Shown: piece after piece, positions 31,405 through 40,763 of the stretch | Layout of the letters: the number at the start of each line of letters is the position of its first letter | Numbering within the stretch: the first letter of the stretch is position 1 | Assembly: GCF_040370365.1 (NCBI RefSeq) | Contig: NZ_BAABWQ010000001.1 | Coordinates: forward strand, 744,001-808,000 | Direction: 5' to 3' | DNA: 64,000 bases | Source: Shimia sp040370365 | Lineage (GTDB): Bacteria > Pseudomonadota > Alphaproteobacteria > Rhodobacterales > Rhodobacteraceae | Translations under genes and position numbers: made by a program | Notes under the pieces: generated by a model | What the model saw: only the letters and a program-made list of their open reading frames with translations | The model's database searches: none | Told to the model about the DNA's origin: nothing

Positions 31405-33288
31405 TTAAGCAGTCCATTCCCATGGGCGCACAAAATCTCCCAACACTTGTCCGACATCCTCGTCCACGACCTCACCGGTTGCCTTCAACTGAGCAACAAG
31501 ACCTCGTTTCTTGTCATCCAATACATGGTCCACATGCGCCGACACTCCGGCCTTCTGTAGGGCTGCATCATAAATACGCGTGATCGCGGCTTTGCGAAGG
31601 TCCGGTTTAAAGATTTTGCCCACTGCGGTTTTTGGCAGTTCTGGCATGATCTCAACATACTTCGGATGTGCCGCACGCTCATGAACATGCACTTTTGCGT
31701 GGTCCATGAGCTCTTCAGTGGTAACGCTCGCACCTTCCACCAACTCGACATAGACACAAGGCACCTCGCCCGAATGTGCATCTGGCTGCCCAATGGCCCC
31801 GGCAAATGCAACATCGTGATGCGCCAACAGCGCTTCTTCGATCTCCGCAGGGTCAATGTTGTGACCACCTCGAATGATCAGGTCTTTGGCGCGCCCTGTG
31901 ATCCACAGATATCCATCTTCGTCAACGCGGCCCAAATCTCCCGTGCGTAGATATTTCTCATGAAAGTAGAGGTCCACATTTTTGTCAGCTTCTGTGTACG
32001 TATTACCCGCAAAAACCCCCGGGTTTGAGATGCAGATTTCTCCAACATCATCGGTAGCACACTCCTGCGGGCCCTCCGGTGAATTCTTAAATATGCGCAC
32101 ATCAGTATAAGGGAATGGCACACCAACGGAGCCCACCTTTTTTGCGCCCGTTGGAGGGTTGCAAGACACAAGGCAGGTCGCTTCGGTTAAGCCATAGCCC
32201 TCAACAATATCCACACCACAAGTGCTTTCAAACCGTTTGAAGAGTTCCATAGGCATAGGCGCCGAACCAGAAAATGCAGTTTTTACTGACGAAATATCTG
32301 CATCAACCGGGCGCTGCATCAACGCAGAAACCGCCGTCGGCACTGTAATGATAAAGGAGATTTTCCAGCGTTCAATCAGCTTCCAGAAGTTGTCAAAAAC
32401 GCCGTCGCCGCGATACCCTTGCGGTGTTGGGAACACAACATGCGCGCCGGAGCTGATAGCCGCCTGCATGATCACATGCACCGCAAAAACATGGAACAGC
32501 GGCAGAGGACACATGATGTTGTCCTCTTCGGTGAACAGCAGCGTATCGCCAATCCAACCGTTGTAAATCATGCCGGAATACAGGTGCTGCGCAACCTTTG
32601 GCATGCCAGTGGTGCCACCTGTGTGGAAGTAGGCGCCTACGCGGTCACCTTTGCTGTCTTCAAACTGCAATGTGGCGCTGTGTTTCGCCAGCTCCTTATT
32701 GAAGTCTTTGAAATCCACGTGATGCGGACCGCTCACCTTCGGTCGGATCAGCGGCACAATCCAGCTTTTCGGCGGCGTCAGATATTTGTTGAGATCAATT
32801 TCAAGGACGGTGTGCACATGCGGCGCATGGCGCACAGCCTCGGCCACCTTTTGCGCGACATCCGTTTTGGGAAACCCTTTGAGGGTAACCACAACTTTGG
32901 CATCGGTTTCACGTAAGATCGCGCCAATCTGCTCAGGTTCAAGCAACGGGTTGATCGGGTTTGCAATCCCGGCAACCATGCCGCCCAACAACGTGATCAA
33001 CGTCTCGTTACAATTGGGAAGCACATAGGCAATGGTGTCTTTTTCGCCAATGCCCAGATCGCGGAACAGATTTGCCGCTTGCGCGGTCTTTGCGTGCAGC
33101 TCAGCCCACGTCAGAGTTTCTGCTTTATCCTTTGGGCCAGAAAAAATCTGATAGCTTACCGCGGGACGTTCAGGGAACTTGTCCTTTGTCCGCGTCAACA
33201 TTTCAAAAATGGTAACCGGCAGGTCCCGATCGGCCCATGCCTGTTCGTTTTCAATGGCCTTAAGATCTGCCAAAGTCTGAAAGCTCAT
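31405..33288 (-). CDS. Acyl-CoA synthetase (AMP-forming)
   Basis: A 627-residue ANL-superfamily enzyme activating a carboxylic acid through an acyl-adenylate. The phosphate loop FHTGGTTGMPKVAQH, the EGYGLTEATCLVS motif, the TGDLGRVDEDGYLW hinge region and the C-terminal GRAKDLIIRGGHNIDPAEIE are present, and the catalytic Lys lies in PKTAVGKIFKPDLRK. The ATG at 33288 follows GGGAGG. The chain is longer than typical benzoate or short-chain ligases and matches a roseobacter long-form acyl-CoA synthetase group whose substrate I cannot name. It is a single gene with its own terminator. A role in fatty-acid activation is likely but unproven. Confidence 0.88.
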   Translation of the reverse strand: MSFQTLADLKAIENEQAWADRDLPVTIFEMLTRTKDKFPERPAVSYQIFSGPKDKAETLTWAELHAKTAQAANLFRDLGIGEKDTIAYVLPNCNETLITLLGGMVAGIANPINPLLEPEQIGAILRETDAKVVVTLKGFPKTDVAQKVAEAVRHAPHVHTVLEIDLNKYLTPPKSWIVPLIRPKVSGPHHVDFKDFNKELAKHSATLQFEDSKGDRVGAYFHTGGTTGMPKVAQHLYSGMIYNGWIGDTLLFTEEDNIMCPLPLFHVFAVHVIMQAAISSGAHVVFPTPQGYRGDGVFDNFWKLIERWKISFIITVPTAVSALMQRPVDADISSVKTAFSGSAPMPMELFKRFESTCGVDIVEGYGLTEATCLVSCNPPTGAKKVGSVGVPFPYTDVRIFKNSPEGPQECATDDVGEICISNPGVFAGNTYTEADKNVDLYFHEKYLRTGDLGRVDEDGYLWITGRAKDLIIRGGHNIDPAEIEEALLAHHDVAFAGAIGQPDAHSGEVPCVYVELVEGASVTTEELMDHAKVHVHERAAHPKYVEIMPELPKTAVGKIFKPDLRKAAITRIYDAALQKAGVSAHVDHVLDDKKRGLVAQLKATGEVVDEDVGQVLGDFVRPWEWTA

Positions 33289-33510
33289 AGTAGTCCTCCC
33301 CCAATTGCCGGCCTGCTCCACCTCTGCAAGCGCGTGCCAGTCGTATTACGTCACGTTGGCCCCTAAAAACACTGCGCGCTGCATCCGAGGCCAGCCGGAC
33401 CTTAGGTCAACCATACTCGAAACGTTACGTCAAACTACCCTTCAAAGGTTGAATGGTCGTGCAAAAACCACCCACGCGCGCATCTCTACTGCGGCTGGGA
33501 GCGCACTCTT

Positions 33511-35304
33511 TTACGTTGTCCCAGCCGTAAATTGCAGCCGTGCAAGCTTGGCGTACAAACCACCTTCTTGGACCAATGCGTCATGCTTACCCTGCGCCAC
33601 GATACGCCCATTTTCCATCACGACAATCCGGTCCGCTTTCTTCACCGTCGCCAGTCGATGCGCCACAATGATCGTGGTGCGATCTTGTGCCAACTCATCA
33701 ACCGCCGCTTGCACCAAACGTTCGCTTTCGGCATCCAAAGCAGAGGTCGCCTCATCCAAGAGCAACACAGGGGCATCTCGCAATATGGCGCGCGCAATAG
33801 CAATGCGCTGCTTTTGGCCACCAGATAGCATCACACCGCGCTCCCCAAGGGGGCTCTCGTATCCGTCCGGTAAGCCGACGATAAACTCATGTGCAGCGGC
33901 AGCTTTGGCCGCGCGTTCCACTTCATCATCGGTTGCGTCCAAACGACCAAAACGGATGTTTTCACGTGCGCTGTCAGCAAAGATCACCGGATCTTGGGGA
34001 ACCAACGCAATGTGCTTGCGGAAATCGTCCCGCTTCGCTTCCGTTAAGGCAACGCCATCAAATTCCACGCGCCCCTCTGAAGGATCATAAAATCGCTGAA
34101 TCATCTGAACAATTGTGGTTTTGCCTGCACCAGACGGCCCGACCAATGCCACGGTTTCCCCCGGCTGAATGATCAACGAGACATCCTCCAACGCCGACAC
34201 ATTGGGGCGCGATGGATATTGAAAAGAGACCTCGTTGAAGCTGATTTCACCCCGCACCGGCGCGCGAAGCACTTTTGGTTTGGCGGGATCGTTCACTGTG
34301 TCTTTCGCATACAGCAGCTCGACCAAACGTTCGGTTGCACCCGCAGCCCGCTGTAGTTCGCTCCAGATTTCAGACAGCGCGCCAACAGCGCCAGCAACCA
34401 TAACCGAGTAGATCACAAACTGCACCAACACGCCGACACTCATGCCACCAGCGCGCACATCGCGCGCGCCCATCCACAACACAACCACCACCCCTGTGAA
34501 GATCAGGAATATCACAATCATTGTGAGCAATGCGCGTGTGTTGATACGGCGCAACGCCGCAGTCAGCGACAAGTCAGTGACACGGTTGAAGTTTTCACGC
34601 GAACGCGCCTCATGGGTGAAGGCCTGCACGGTCTGAACTGAAAGCAGAGCTTCTGAGGCATTCCCCGAACTCTCCGCAATCCAATCCTGATTTTCGCGGC
34701 TCAGCACACGCAAACGCCGACCCAAAACCATGATTGGCACAATCACCATTGGCACCACCAACAACACCATCAATGTCAGCTTGGTTGACGTGTATAACAT
34801 CAACACCAACCCACCAACGAACAATAGCATGTTGCGCAATGCGATCGAGATTGACGAGCCAATCACCGATTGGATCACCGTGGTATCCGTGGTGATCCGG
34901 CTCAGCACTTCGCCCGTCATCAGGTTCTCAAAAAACGCAGGGCTCATATTAATCACGCGGGCAAAAACCGCCTTGCGGATGTCAATAACCACCAGCTCTC
35001 CCAAACGGGTCACCAGCAAATAGCGGAGCGCAGTACCAACGGCAAGCATCGCGGCAAACCCTAATGCAGCAAGGAAATATTGGTCGAGAAGCGCATCGCT
35101 TTGCGTGCCAAAATTGTCCACGACACGACGCACCGCGACAGGCAACATCAACGATACAGACGCCGTCAGTGTCAGCGCGCAAAGGGCCAAAAACATATGA
35201 AACCGATAAGGGCGCAAAAACGGTTGCAGGCCGCGCAACGCGCCCATGTTCTTGCTCTTCTCACGATCTTGTTCGTTTTCTGTGCGCTGTGGCTGTCTGG
35301 CCAT
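33511..35304 (-). CDS. ABC exporter, fused permease and ATPase (MsbA-like)
   Basis: A 597-residue half-transporter. The N-terminal six-helix type-1 exporter domain (about 30-330) contains the coupling-helix region (NMSPAFFENLMTGEVLSRIT). The nucleotide-binding domain (about 350-590) has Walker A GPSGAGKTT, the Q-loop ALVPQDPVIF, signature LSGGQKQRIAIARAI, Walker B VLLLDEATSALD and the H-loop IIVAHRLATVKKADR. It is probably a homodimer. The family includes MsbA lipid flippases and multidrug exporters, and the substrate cannot be told from the sequence. The N-terminus (ARQPQRTENEQDREKSK) is charged and likely cytoplasmic. Confidence 0.93.
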   Translation of the reverse strand: MARQPQRTENEQDREKSKNMGALRGLQPFLRPYRFHMFLALCALTLTASVSLMLPVAVRRVVDNFGTQSDALLDQYFLAALGFAAMLAVGTALRYLLVTRLGELVVIDIRKAVFARVINMSPAFFENLMTGEVLSRITTDTTVIQSVIGSSISIALRNMLLFVGGLVLMLYTSTKLTLMVLLVVPMVIVPIMVLGRRLRVLSRENQDWIAESSGNASEALLSVQTVQAFTHEARSRENFNRVTDLSLTAALRRINTRALLTMIVIFLIFTGVVVVLWMGARDVRAGGMSVGVLVQFVIYSVMVAGAVGALSEIWSELQRAAGATERLVELLYAKDTVNDPAKPKVLRAPVRGEISFNEVSFQYPSRPNVSALEDVSLIIQPGETVALVGPSGAGKTTIVQMIQRFYDPSEGRVEFDGVALTEAKRDDFRKHIALVPQDPVIFADSARENIRFGRLDATDDEVERAAKAAAAHEFIVGLPDGYESPLGERGVMLSGGQKQRIAIARAILRDAPVLLLDEATSALDAESERLVQAAVDELAQDRTTIIVAHRLATVKKADRIVVMENGRIVAQGKHDALVQEGGLYAKLARLQFTAGTT

Positions 35305-35450
35305 ATTCCGGTCCTTGACTGAGTACCTGAGCGTTAGTGAACCCAGCGCGCAAAAGGGTCAAGCCGTGATGGGCGCAGAACCCATCTACATGCGTCAAAA
35401 GGCGCGAGAGCGCCGGTATGAATCACAAATACATTTAGAGAATTTGACCT

Positions 35451-35524
35451 TGGAGCGGGTAGCGGGAATCGAACCCGCACCTTAAGCTTGGAAGGCTCTT
35501 ATGATACCATTTCACCATACCCGC
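35451..35524 (-). tRNA. tRNA-Gly (anticodon TCC)
   Basis: On the minus strand the sequence folds as a cloverleaf. The acceptor GCGGGTA pairs with TACCCGC, the D arm has GGTGAAATGGTATCAT, the anticodon loop CTTCCAA gives TCC, and the T arm has GGTTCGATTC. The 3' CCA is encoded. It stands alone in the gap upstream of the ABC exporter. Confidence 0.97.
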
Positions 35525-35631
35525 CCGAGGTTTGGTTGATGTATTTCAGCCGTCAAAGGAGGTCAAGAGCCTGAACTCGACATTGCTGAGAAAAGCGCGT
35601 TTTTTCTGTGAACTGCCGACAGCACCGTTGA

Positions 35632-35775
35632 CTAGAGCCACAACCAATCAATCACGGACAGAAGCAAAAACACGGGCACGGATATGGCCGTTGCACATAG
35701 CAACGCTGCTGCCTTAGTCCATTTGGCACTTGGCGCTTGCTGGCCATATACTGCGGATTGATTTGAATTTCTCAT
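35632..35775 (-). CDS. Small single-span membrane protein (47 aa)
   Basis: A short frame encodes a 47-residue peptide. A polar N-terminus (MRNSNQSAVYGQQAPSAKW) and a Lys are followed by one clear hydrophobic helix (AAALLCATAISVPVFLLLSV) and a short aromatic end (IDWLWL). An in-frame ATG at 35790 would add five residues. The composition, a charged flank before an uninterrupted helix ending in a Trp-rich interface, looks selected rather than random. There is no strong ribosome site, and the start lies within 50 nt of the divergent acetyltransferase-like gene. No family is recognised. Confidence 0.5.
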   Translation of the reverse strand: MRNSNQSAVYGQQAPSAKWTKAAALLCATAISVPVFLLLSVIDWLWL

Positions 35776-35820
35776 GATTTGATTAACCATGAATTAGGTT
35801 TCCGATGCGTTAATGAAACC

Positions 35821-36699
35821 ATGTTGGATGCAAACTTCCCCCTCCCCACCAAACCACTGCACCAAAGCCGTGAATGTGCGCAAGCGCTTGATCTTGTAGC
35901 TGCCGACACCACAACTTTGGCAGACGGCACATTGGTTGTACGTCGCACTCTGGCAAAGATGCCGGTGGCGATGCTGCCGCGTGCGCAGATTCCGCAAAAC
36001 TTCCTGAAAGACAGCATCAAAGCTGCAGGTCTTCAAAGGACCGTTTTGGCGATCACCCCCGATCACCCTGCTCCGTGGTTGGCGAACTTGGGGGCCGTGG
36101 CCGTCATGAGCCCAGTTCACGTGGCCACACTCGACCTCATGGGGGACATGCGTGCCAGGATGCATCAAAAATGGCGCAATCGTTTGCGCTTCGCCGAACG
36201 TCAAAACCTCCGGATCACGCGCCAGAACCTGCCCAGCAAGCCCAACAACTGGCTGCTGCTACAGGATCAAAGGCAACAAGGCGCGCGTGGCTACTCCGCG
36301 TGGTCAGAGGCGCTCACTTTAGCTTACGCAAAAGCCAATCGCGGTAGCGCAAAACTCTTCACCGCCTTTGATGGAAAAACACCGGTCGCCGCCATGCTGT
36401 TTTTGCGCCACGGCGACAGTGCCACTTACCATGTAGGTCACGCCACCGACGAAGGGCGTGCGTGCTCCGCACACAACTTGCTCTTGTGGGAAGGCATGAA
36501 CTGGCTGGCGTCCAAAGGCGTCACGTCACTGGAGCTGGGACAGGTCAACACCGATAGGACTCCCGGTCTTGCCCGCTTCAAGCTGGGCGCAGGTGCCACA
36601 TTGCGCCCTCTCGGCGGCACTTGGATTTGGTGGCCACCTTTGGGAAGAACGCTCTCCCCCCTCAAACTTCTGGATCGAAAGCTGATGCGCGCATCCTAG
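35821..36699 (+). CDS. GNAT/FemAB-like N-acyltransferase
   Basis: A 292-residue cytoplasmic protein from ATG 35821; an upstream TTG would add 14 residues. The second half has the FemAB/GNAT-type fold: MRARMHQKWRNRLRFAERQN, then GYSAWSEALTLAYAKAN, then AKLFTAFDGKTPVAAMLFLR and ATYHVGHATDEGRACSAHNL, and LLLWEGMNWLASKGVTSLEL as the acyl-CoA or aminoacyl-tRNA binding region. Some members transfer amino acids to peptidoglycan or acetylate lipids; the substrate here is unknown. It is convergent with the tryptophan/anthranilate operon (stop-to-stop 3 nt) and not part of it. Confidence 0.75.
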   Translation: MLDANFPLPTKPLHQSRECAQALDLVAADTTTLADGTLVVRRTLAKMPVAMLPRAQIPQNFLKDSIKAAGLQRTVLAITPDHPAPWLANLGAVAVMSPVHVATLDLMGDMRARMHQKWRNRLRFAERQNLRITRQNLPSKPNNWLLLQDQRQQGARGYSAWSEALTLAYAKANRGSAKLFTAFDGKTPVAAMLFLRHGDSATYHVGHATDEGRACSAHNLLLWEGMNWLASKGVTSLELGQVNTDRTPGLARFKLGAGATLRPLGGTWIWWPPLGRTLSPLKLLDRKLMRAS

Positions 36700-36702
36700 C
36701 CT

Positions 36703-37104
36703 TTAAGGATGCGCGATATGGGCGGTGGCCTCAATTTCAAGCAACGCTTCGTCCTCCAGCAAATCCGCAACAACCACCAAAGACATCGCAGGAAAATGGC
36801 GCCCCATCACCAAACGATAGGCCGCGCCGATTTCTTCTTGATGCGCCATGTAGTCCGCTTTGCTTTTGACAAACCACGTCAACCGCGCCAGATCGTCGAC
36901 CTGGCCCCCAGCAGCCTCAACAATGGCTTTGATGTTTTGAAGAACCTGCGTCATCTGGCCGATAAAGTCGTGGCTTTCAAACACCTTCTGTTCATTCCAG
37001 CCGATTTGTCCACCGATGTGCAACGTGCCATCCTCTGACAACATGCCATTGGCATACCCAAGCGCTGGCGCCCAGCCTTCAGGGTGTATCGTTCTCAAAC
37101 CCAT
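36703..37104 (-). CDS. Rid-family protein lacking the catalytic arginine
   Basis: A 133-residue protein of the RidA/YjgF/UK114 family, which forms trimers. The fold motifs are clear (IGGQIGWNE, MTQVLQNIKAIVEAAGGQVD and DLARLTWFVKS, then EIEATA near the end). In E. coli RidA the imine-deaminating site needs Arg in the TFPARS segment; here the same place reads HFPAMS, with Met107 instead. Such Arg-less proteins belong to Rid subfamilies without proven imine hydrolase activity. It is the last gene of the operon, 10 nt after kynU. A role with the enamine-type intermediate of the 2-aminobenzoyl-CoA route is an attractive but unproven inference. Confidence 0.9.
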   Translation of the reverse strand: MGLRTIHPEGWAPALGYANGMLSEDGTLHIGGQIGWNEQKVFESHDFIGQMTQVLQNIKAIVEAAGGQVDDLARLTWFVKSKADYMAHQEEIGAAYRLVMGRHFPAMSLVVVADLLEDEALLEIEATAHIAHP

Positions 37105-37114
37105 ATTTTTCGCC

Positions 37115-38314
37115 TCAAGTCACACGCGACCGCACGCTGTATTTCGGATCTCGCCACAGCTCGTTGGCCATGACATCTTCAATGATTTCTGCCGCACCAA
37201 CAACGTCTGCCGCATCTAAATAGAGCGGTGTGAAACCAAACCGCATGATGTTGGGCGCGCGGAAGTCGCCAATCACGCCGCGCGCCGTCAGCGCCTGAAT
37301 CGCGGCATAACCATGCTCAAATGCAAAGGACACCTGAGAGCCGCGCGCGTCCGCGTCCCGCGGGCTGGCCAATGTCAACTGCGGGCACCGCGCCTCAACC
37401 TCTGCAACAAACAAGTCCGACAGGCGCTCAGATGCTGCGCGCAGCTCCGCCATGTCCACCCCATCCCAAGCCTTTAGCGCTTCTTGCAACACGGCCAACT
37501 GCAGGATCGGCGGCGTGCCAACACGCATGCGTTCTGTCGCCAACGCAGGGCGATAGTTCACTTCCATCGCAAACGGTTCATCATGGCCCAGCCACCCCGA
37601 CAGCGCGGGCGCAATACTGTCGACAATATCAGGGCGCACATAGATAAACGCAGGCGCACCGGGACCACCGTTCAAGTATTTATATGTACATCCAACCGCA
37701 AACTCTGCACCGCTCGCCGCGATGTCCACTTCCAACGCCCCTGCGGAATGCGCCAGATCCCAGATCATCACCGCGCCCATCTCATGGGCACGCTTGGTGA
37801 TCGCTGCCATGTCGTGCATACGGCCCGTGCGGTAGTCCACCTGCGTGAGCATCACCACAGCAACCTCTTCGGTAATCGACTCCAGCACGTCCTCAGGCGC
37901 CGGGATCATCAGCGAATGCGCCTGGTCCAAAGTGCTGATCAGCCCCTGTGCCATATACAAATCGGATGGAAAATTGCCGTTGTCGCTCAATATCACTTTG
38001 CGCTCTGGTCGCATCTTCAGCGCCGCAGCAAGCGCTTGATACACTTTGATCGACAATGTGTCACCTGTCGCCACTGACCCGGCGGGCGCACCAATCAGCT
38101 CGCCAATACGGTCACCAACAACCTGCGGAAGCGCCATCCAACCCGCTGAATTCCAAGCACGGATAAGCTGCGCCCCCCATTCCTCGGTAATCGTTTTCTG
38201 CGCACGTGCTGCCGCCCCTTTGGGCAACACGCCAAGCGAGTTGCCATCTAGGTAAATCACCCCTTCGGGCACATCAAACAGCTCTTTTCTGGGAAGCGAA
38301 ACGCCCATTGTCAT
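37115..38314 (-). CDS. kynU: Kynureninase
   Basis: PLP enzyme that cleaves L-kynurenine to anthranilate and L-alanine. The 399-residue chain has the fold type I layout: GNSLG (24-28), AHSAGALEVD with the aspartate DLAH upstream (186-189), and the PLP Lys212 in GCTYKYLNGGPGAPAF. RVGTPPILQLAVL and GDFRAPNIMRFGFTPLYL near the C-terminus are family-typical. The ATG at 38314 has GGAG 6 nt upstream and overlaps the kynA stop (ATGA). It stands directly after tryptophan dioxygenase and before the Rid protein, in an operon that consumes anthranilate as a CoA ester. Confidence 0.96.
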   Translation of the reverse strand: MTMGVSLPRKELFDVPEGVIYLDGNSLGVLPKGAAARAQKTITEEWGAQLIRAWNSAGWMALPQVVGDRIGELIGAPAGSVATGDTLSIKVYQALAAALKMRPERKVILSDNGNFPSDLYMAQGLISTLDQAHSLMIPAPEDVLESITEEVAVVMLTQVDYRTGRMHDMAAITKRAHEMGAVMIWDLAHSAGALEVDIAASGAEFAVGCTYKYLNGGPGAPAFIYVRPDIVDSIAPALSGWLGHDEPFAMEVNYRPALATERMRVGTPPILQLAVLQEALKAWDGVDMAELRAASERLSDLFVAEVEARCPQLTLASPRDADARGSQVSFAFEHGYAAIQALTARGVIGDFRAPNIMRFGFTPLYLDAADVVGAAEIIEDVMANELWRDPKYSVRSRVT

Positions 38315-39150
38315 AAATCTCCACGCAAGTGCCAAAGTTCGGGAAAAAGCTCAACGTCCAGCATCTTGCGCAGATACTGCACGCCCGACGTCCCGCCGGT
38401 GCCCCTCTTAAAGCCGATCACCCGCTCTACCGTGGTGACATGGTTGAACCGCCACCGACGAAAATAATCTTCAAGATCGACCAGTTTCTCCGCCAGCTCA
38501 TACAGCCGCCAATGCGTGTCCACATCCTCATAGACCACTTTCCACCGCGCCTGCACGTCGGCTACAGCTTTATGCGGTTGCCGGAGCTGCGGGGGAGGCA
38601 TGGCGCTGTCATCGCCATCCAGTGAGATAAAAAGATACCGGATCACCTCGTCATAGAAACTCGGCTGCGCCAGTTCCGCGTCCAGCGCCGCTTTGGCAGC
38701 CGGGACGTGCGCATGTGGCTTTGCCATGTTGGGATTGCGATTGCCCAAAACATACTCAATCAGGCGGTATTGATGGCTCTGAAACCCAGAGGACGGGCCC
38801 AGCGCCTCACGAAACGTGGTATAGTCAGCTGGAGTCATCGTACGCAGCACATCCCATGCGGAGTTCAGCTGTTCAAAGATCCGGCTGACACGCGCCAACA
38901 TCTTAAACATTTGGCTCAGATCACCGGACTTGAGCGCCGCACGCGCACCTCCCAATTCATGCAATGCCAGTTTCATCCAAAGCTCGCTGGTCTGATGTTG
39001 AATGATAAACAACATCTCATCATGCGCGTCACTCTTTGGGTGCTGTTGGTTTAGAATACCATCCAGTTTCAGATAGTCGCCATAAGACATCGCGTTATCA
39101 AAAGACATCTTTGCGCCGTCTTGAGAGGGGTCATACACGGTATCTGTCAT
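38311..39150 (-). CDS. kynA: Tryptophan 2,3-dioxygenase
   Basis: Heme enzyme that opens the indole ring of L-tryptophan to N-formylkynurenine. In the 279-residue protein the substrate pocket motif FIIQHQTSELWMK (His52) lies N-terminal. The proximal heme His237 is in RRWRFNHVTTVERVIG, and the flexible loop GTGGTSGVQYLRK follows. The length matches bacterial TDO. The start overlaps the upstream CoA ligase by 4 bp and the end overlaps kynU by 4 bp. The product must be deformylated before kynureninase acts, and no formamidase (kynB) gene is in the operon or elsewhere in the window. Confidence 0.97.
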   Translation of the reverse strand: MTDTVYDPSQDGAKMSFDNAMSYGDYLKLDGILNQQHPKSDAHDEMLFIIQHQTSELWMKLALHELGGARAALKSGDLSQMFKMLARVSRIFEQLNSAWDVLRTMTPADYTTFREALGPSSGFQSHQYRLIEYVLGNRNPNMAKPHAHVPAAKAALDAELAQPSFYDEVIRYLFISLDGDDSAMPPPQLRQPHKAVADVQARWKVVYEDVDTHWRLYELAEKLVDLEDYFRRWRFNHVTTVERVIGFKRGTGGTSGVQYLRKMLDVELFPELWHLRGDL

Positions 39151-40763
39151 TGGTCTTTCCTCAGTCGAAACCGTTGAATTTTGCCGGTTTCCGTCTTGGG
39201 CAACGCCTTAGCGAAAATGACTGAGCGCGGGTACTTGTACGGAGCAATCGTTGCCTTCACGTGATCCTGTAGCGCCGCCGTCATCTCTGTGCCGGAAGCA
39301 AACCCTTCACCCAAAACCACATGCGCTTGAACAATGGCGCCCCGCGCTGCATCAGACACGCCAATCACCGCACATTCTGCAACTGCCTCATGTGCCAAGA
39401 GCGCCGCCTCAACTTCTGGTCCTGCAATATTGTAGCCCGATGAAATGATCATGTCGTCATTGCGCGCGGCGAAGTGAAAATACCCATCACCATCTTGCCA
39501 AAAGGCGTCACCGGAAATGTTCCATCCATCCATCACATACTCTTCTTGCCGCTCCCCGCGAAGGTAACGACATCCCGTGGGGCCACGCACCGCCAGTCGT
39601 CCCACATCACCGCGCGGCAATGTGCTCCCATCTGGCCCGACAACTTTGGCCTCATAGCCAGTCACAGGCTTGCCGGTACACGCTGGTCGATGATCATCGA
39701 AGCGATTGGAAATGAAAATATGCAACATCTCCGTGGCCCCGATGCCATCTAACATCGGCTTACCAGTCTTCGCGCGCCACGCATCATACACAGGTGCGGG
39801 TAATGTTTCCCCCGCACTTACCGCCGCACGCAACGATGATAAATCCGCGCCCTCCTCCATCGCGGCCATCATGGCACGATAAGCTGTGGGGGCCGTGAAA
39901 CACACGGTCGCTTTATACTTCTCAATAATCTCAACCATGTTGGGCGGTGTGGCCTGCTCCAACAAGGTTGCCGCAGCCCCAAACCGCAGCGGGAAAATCG
40001 CCAACCCGCCCAAACCAAATGTAAATGCCAAGGGCGGTGAGCCAACAAAGACGTCTTCCGGCTGCACATCCAGAACCTCTTTGGCGTAGCCATCCGCAAT
40101 GATCAGAAGGTCCCGATGAAAATGCATCGTGCCTTTTGGCTCGCCCGTGCTGCCGGATGTGAACCCAATCAGCGCCACATCCTCAGCCGCAGTTTGCACG
40201 GCCTCAAACGTGACAGGCTTTTCCAAAGCCAGACGATCAAGCTCTGCTTCATGGTTGGCGGTGCCATCAAACGCCATCACCTTGAGGTCGGAGCAAGCCT
40301 GTGCGCACAGAGTCATCTCGTCCATCAGACGGGTGTCGCATATCGCGTGGCTGATCTCAGCCTTCTCGACATATTTTGTCAGTTCGACCGCGCGCAGCAT
40401 CGGCATGGTGTTCACCACCACGGCCCCCGCTTTTGTCGCGGCCAACCAGCAGGCCACCATGGCTGGATTGTTTGCAGATCGGATCAAGACACGATTGCCG
40501 GGTACCACACCAAAATCGTCAACCAGCACGTGGGCCAATCGATTGGTCCAATCGGTCAATTCTTTATATGTACGCCGCCGCCCATTGCCGATCAGGGCCG
40601 TCTGATCTCCAAACCCTTTGGCAACCATGCCATCTGTTAACTCCCACCCGGCATTCAGCAGATCGGGGTAGTCAAAGCCTGCCAATAACAAGTCCGGCCA
40701 ACTGTCCTTGGGGGGGAGGTTGTCTTGTGTAAAGCTATCATCGTGTGCGCTTGTTCCCCTCAT
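39147..40763 (-). CDS. 2-aminobenzoate (anthranilate)-CoA ligase
   Basis: A 538-residue AMP-forming ligase of the benzoate-CoA ligase group. It has the phosphate loop GFTSGSTGEPKGTMHFHRD, the LDGIGATEMLHIFISNR motif, the SGDAFWQDGDGYFHFAARND hinge and the C-terminal PKTETGKIQRFRLR containing the catalytic Lys. The group is typified by the start KDSWPDLLL and the WELTDG segment. Its substrate is inferred from context: the kynureninase product anthranilate and the downstream 2-aminobenzoyl-CoA monooxygenase/reductase are in the same operon. Benzoate or a related aromatic acid is the alternative. It overlaps both neighbours by 4 bp. Confidence 0.88.
   Translation of the reverse strand: MRGTSAHDDSFTQDNLPPKDSWPDLLLAGFDYPDLLNAGWELTDGMVAKGFGDQTALIGNGRRRTYKELTDWTNRLAHVLVDDFGVVPGNRVLIRSANNPAMVACWLAATKAGAVVVNTMPMLRAVELTKYVEKAEISHAICDTRLMDEMTLCAQACSDLKVMAFDGTANHEAELDRLALEKPVTFEAVQTAAEDVALIGFTSGSTGEPKGTMHFHRDLLIIADGYAKEVLDVQPEDVFVGSPPLAFTFGLGGLAIFPLRFGAAATLLEQATPPNMVEIIEKYKATVCFTAPTAYRAMMAAMEEGADLSSLRAAVSAGETLPAPVYDAWRAKTGKPMLDGIGATEMLHIFISNRFDDHRPACTGKPVTGYEAKVVGPDGSTLPRGDVGRLAVRGPTGCRYLRGERQEEYVMDGWNISGDAFWQDGDGYFHFAARNDDMIISSGYNIAGPEVEAALLAHEAVAECAVIGVSDAARGAIVQAHVVLGEGFASGTEMTAALQDHVKATIAPYKYPRSVIFAKALPKTETGKIQRFRLRKDQ

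Noticed and set aside
33493..33527. GGCTGGGA / TCCCAGCC inverted repeat at the end of the ABC exporter gene as a terminator
   Set aside because: The arms are far apart (about 19-nt loop) and no T-run follows on the minus strand.
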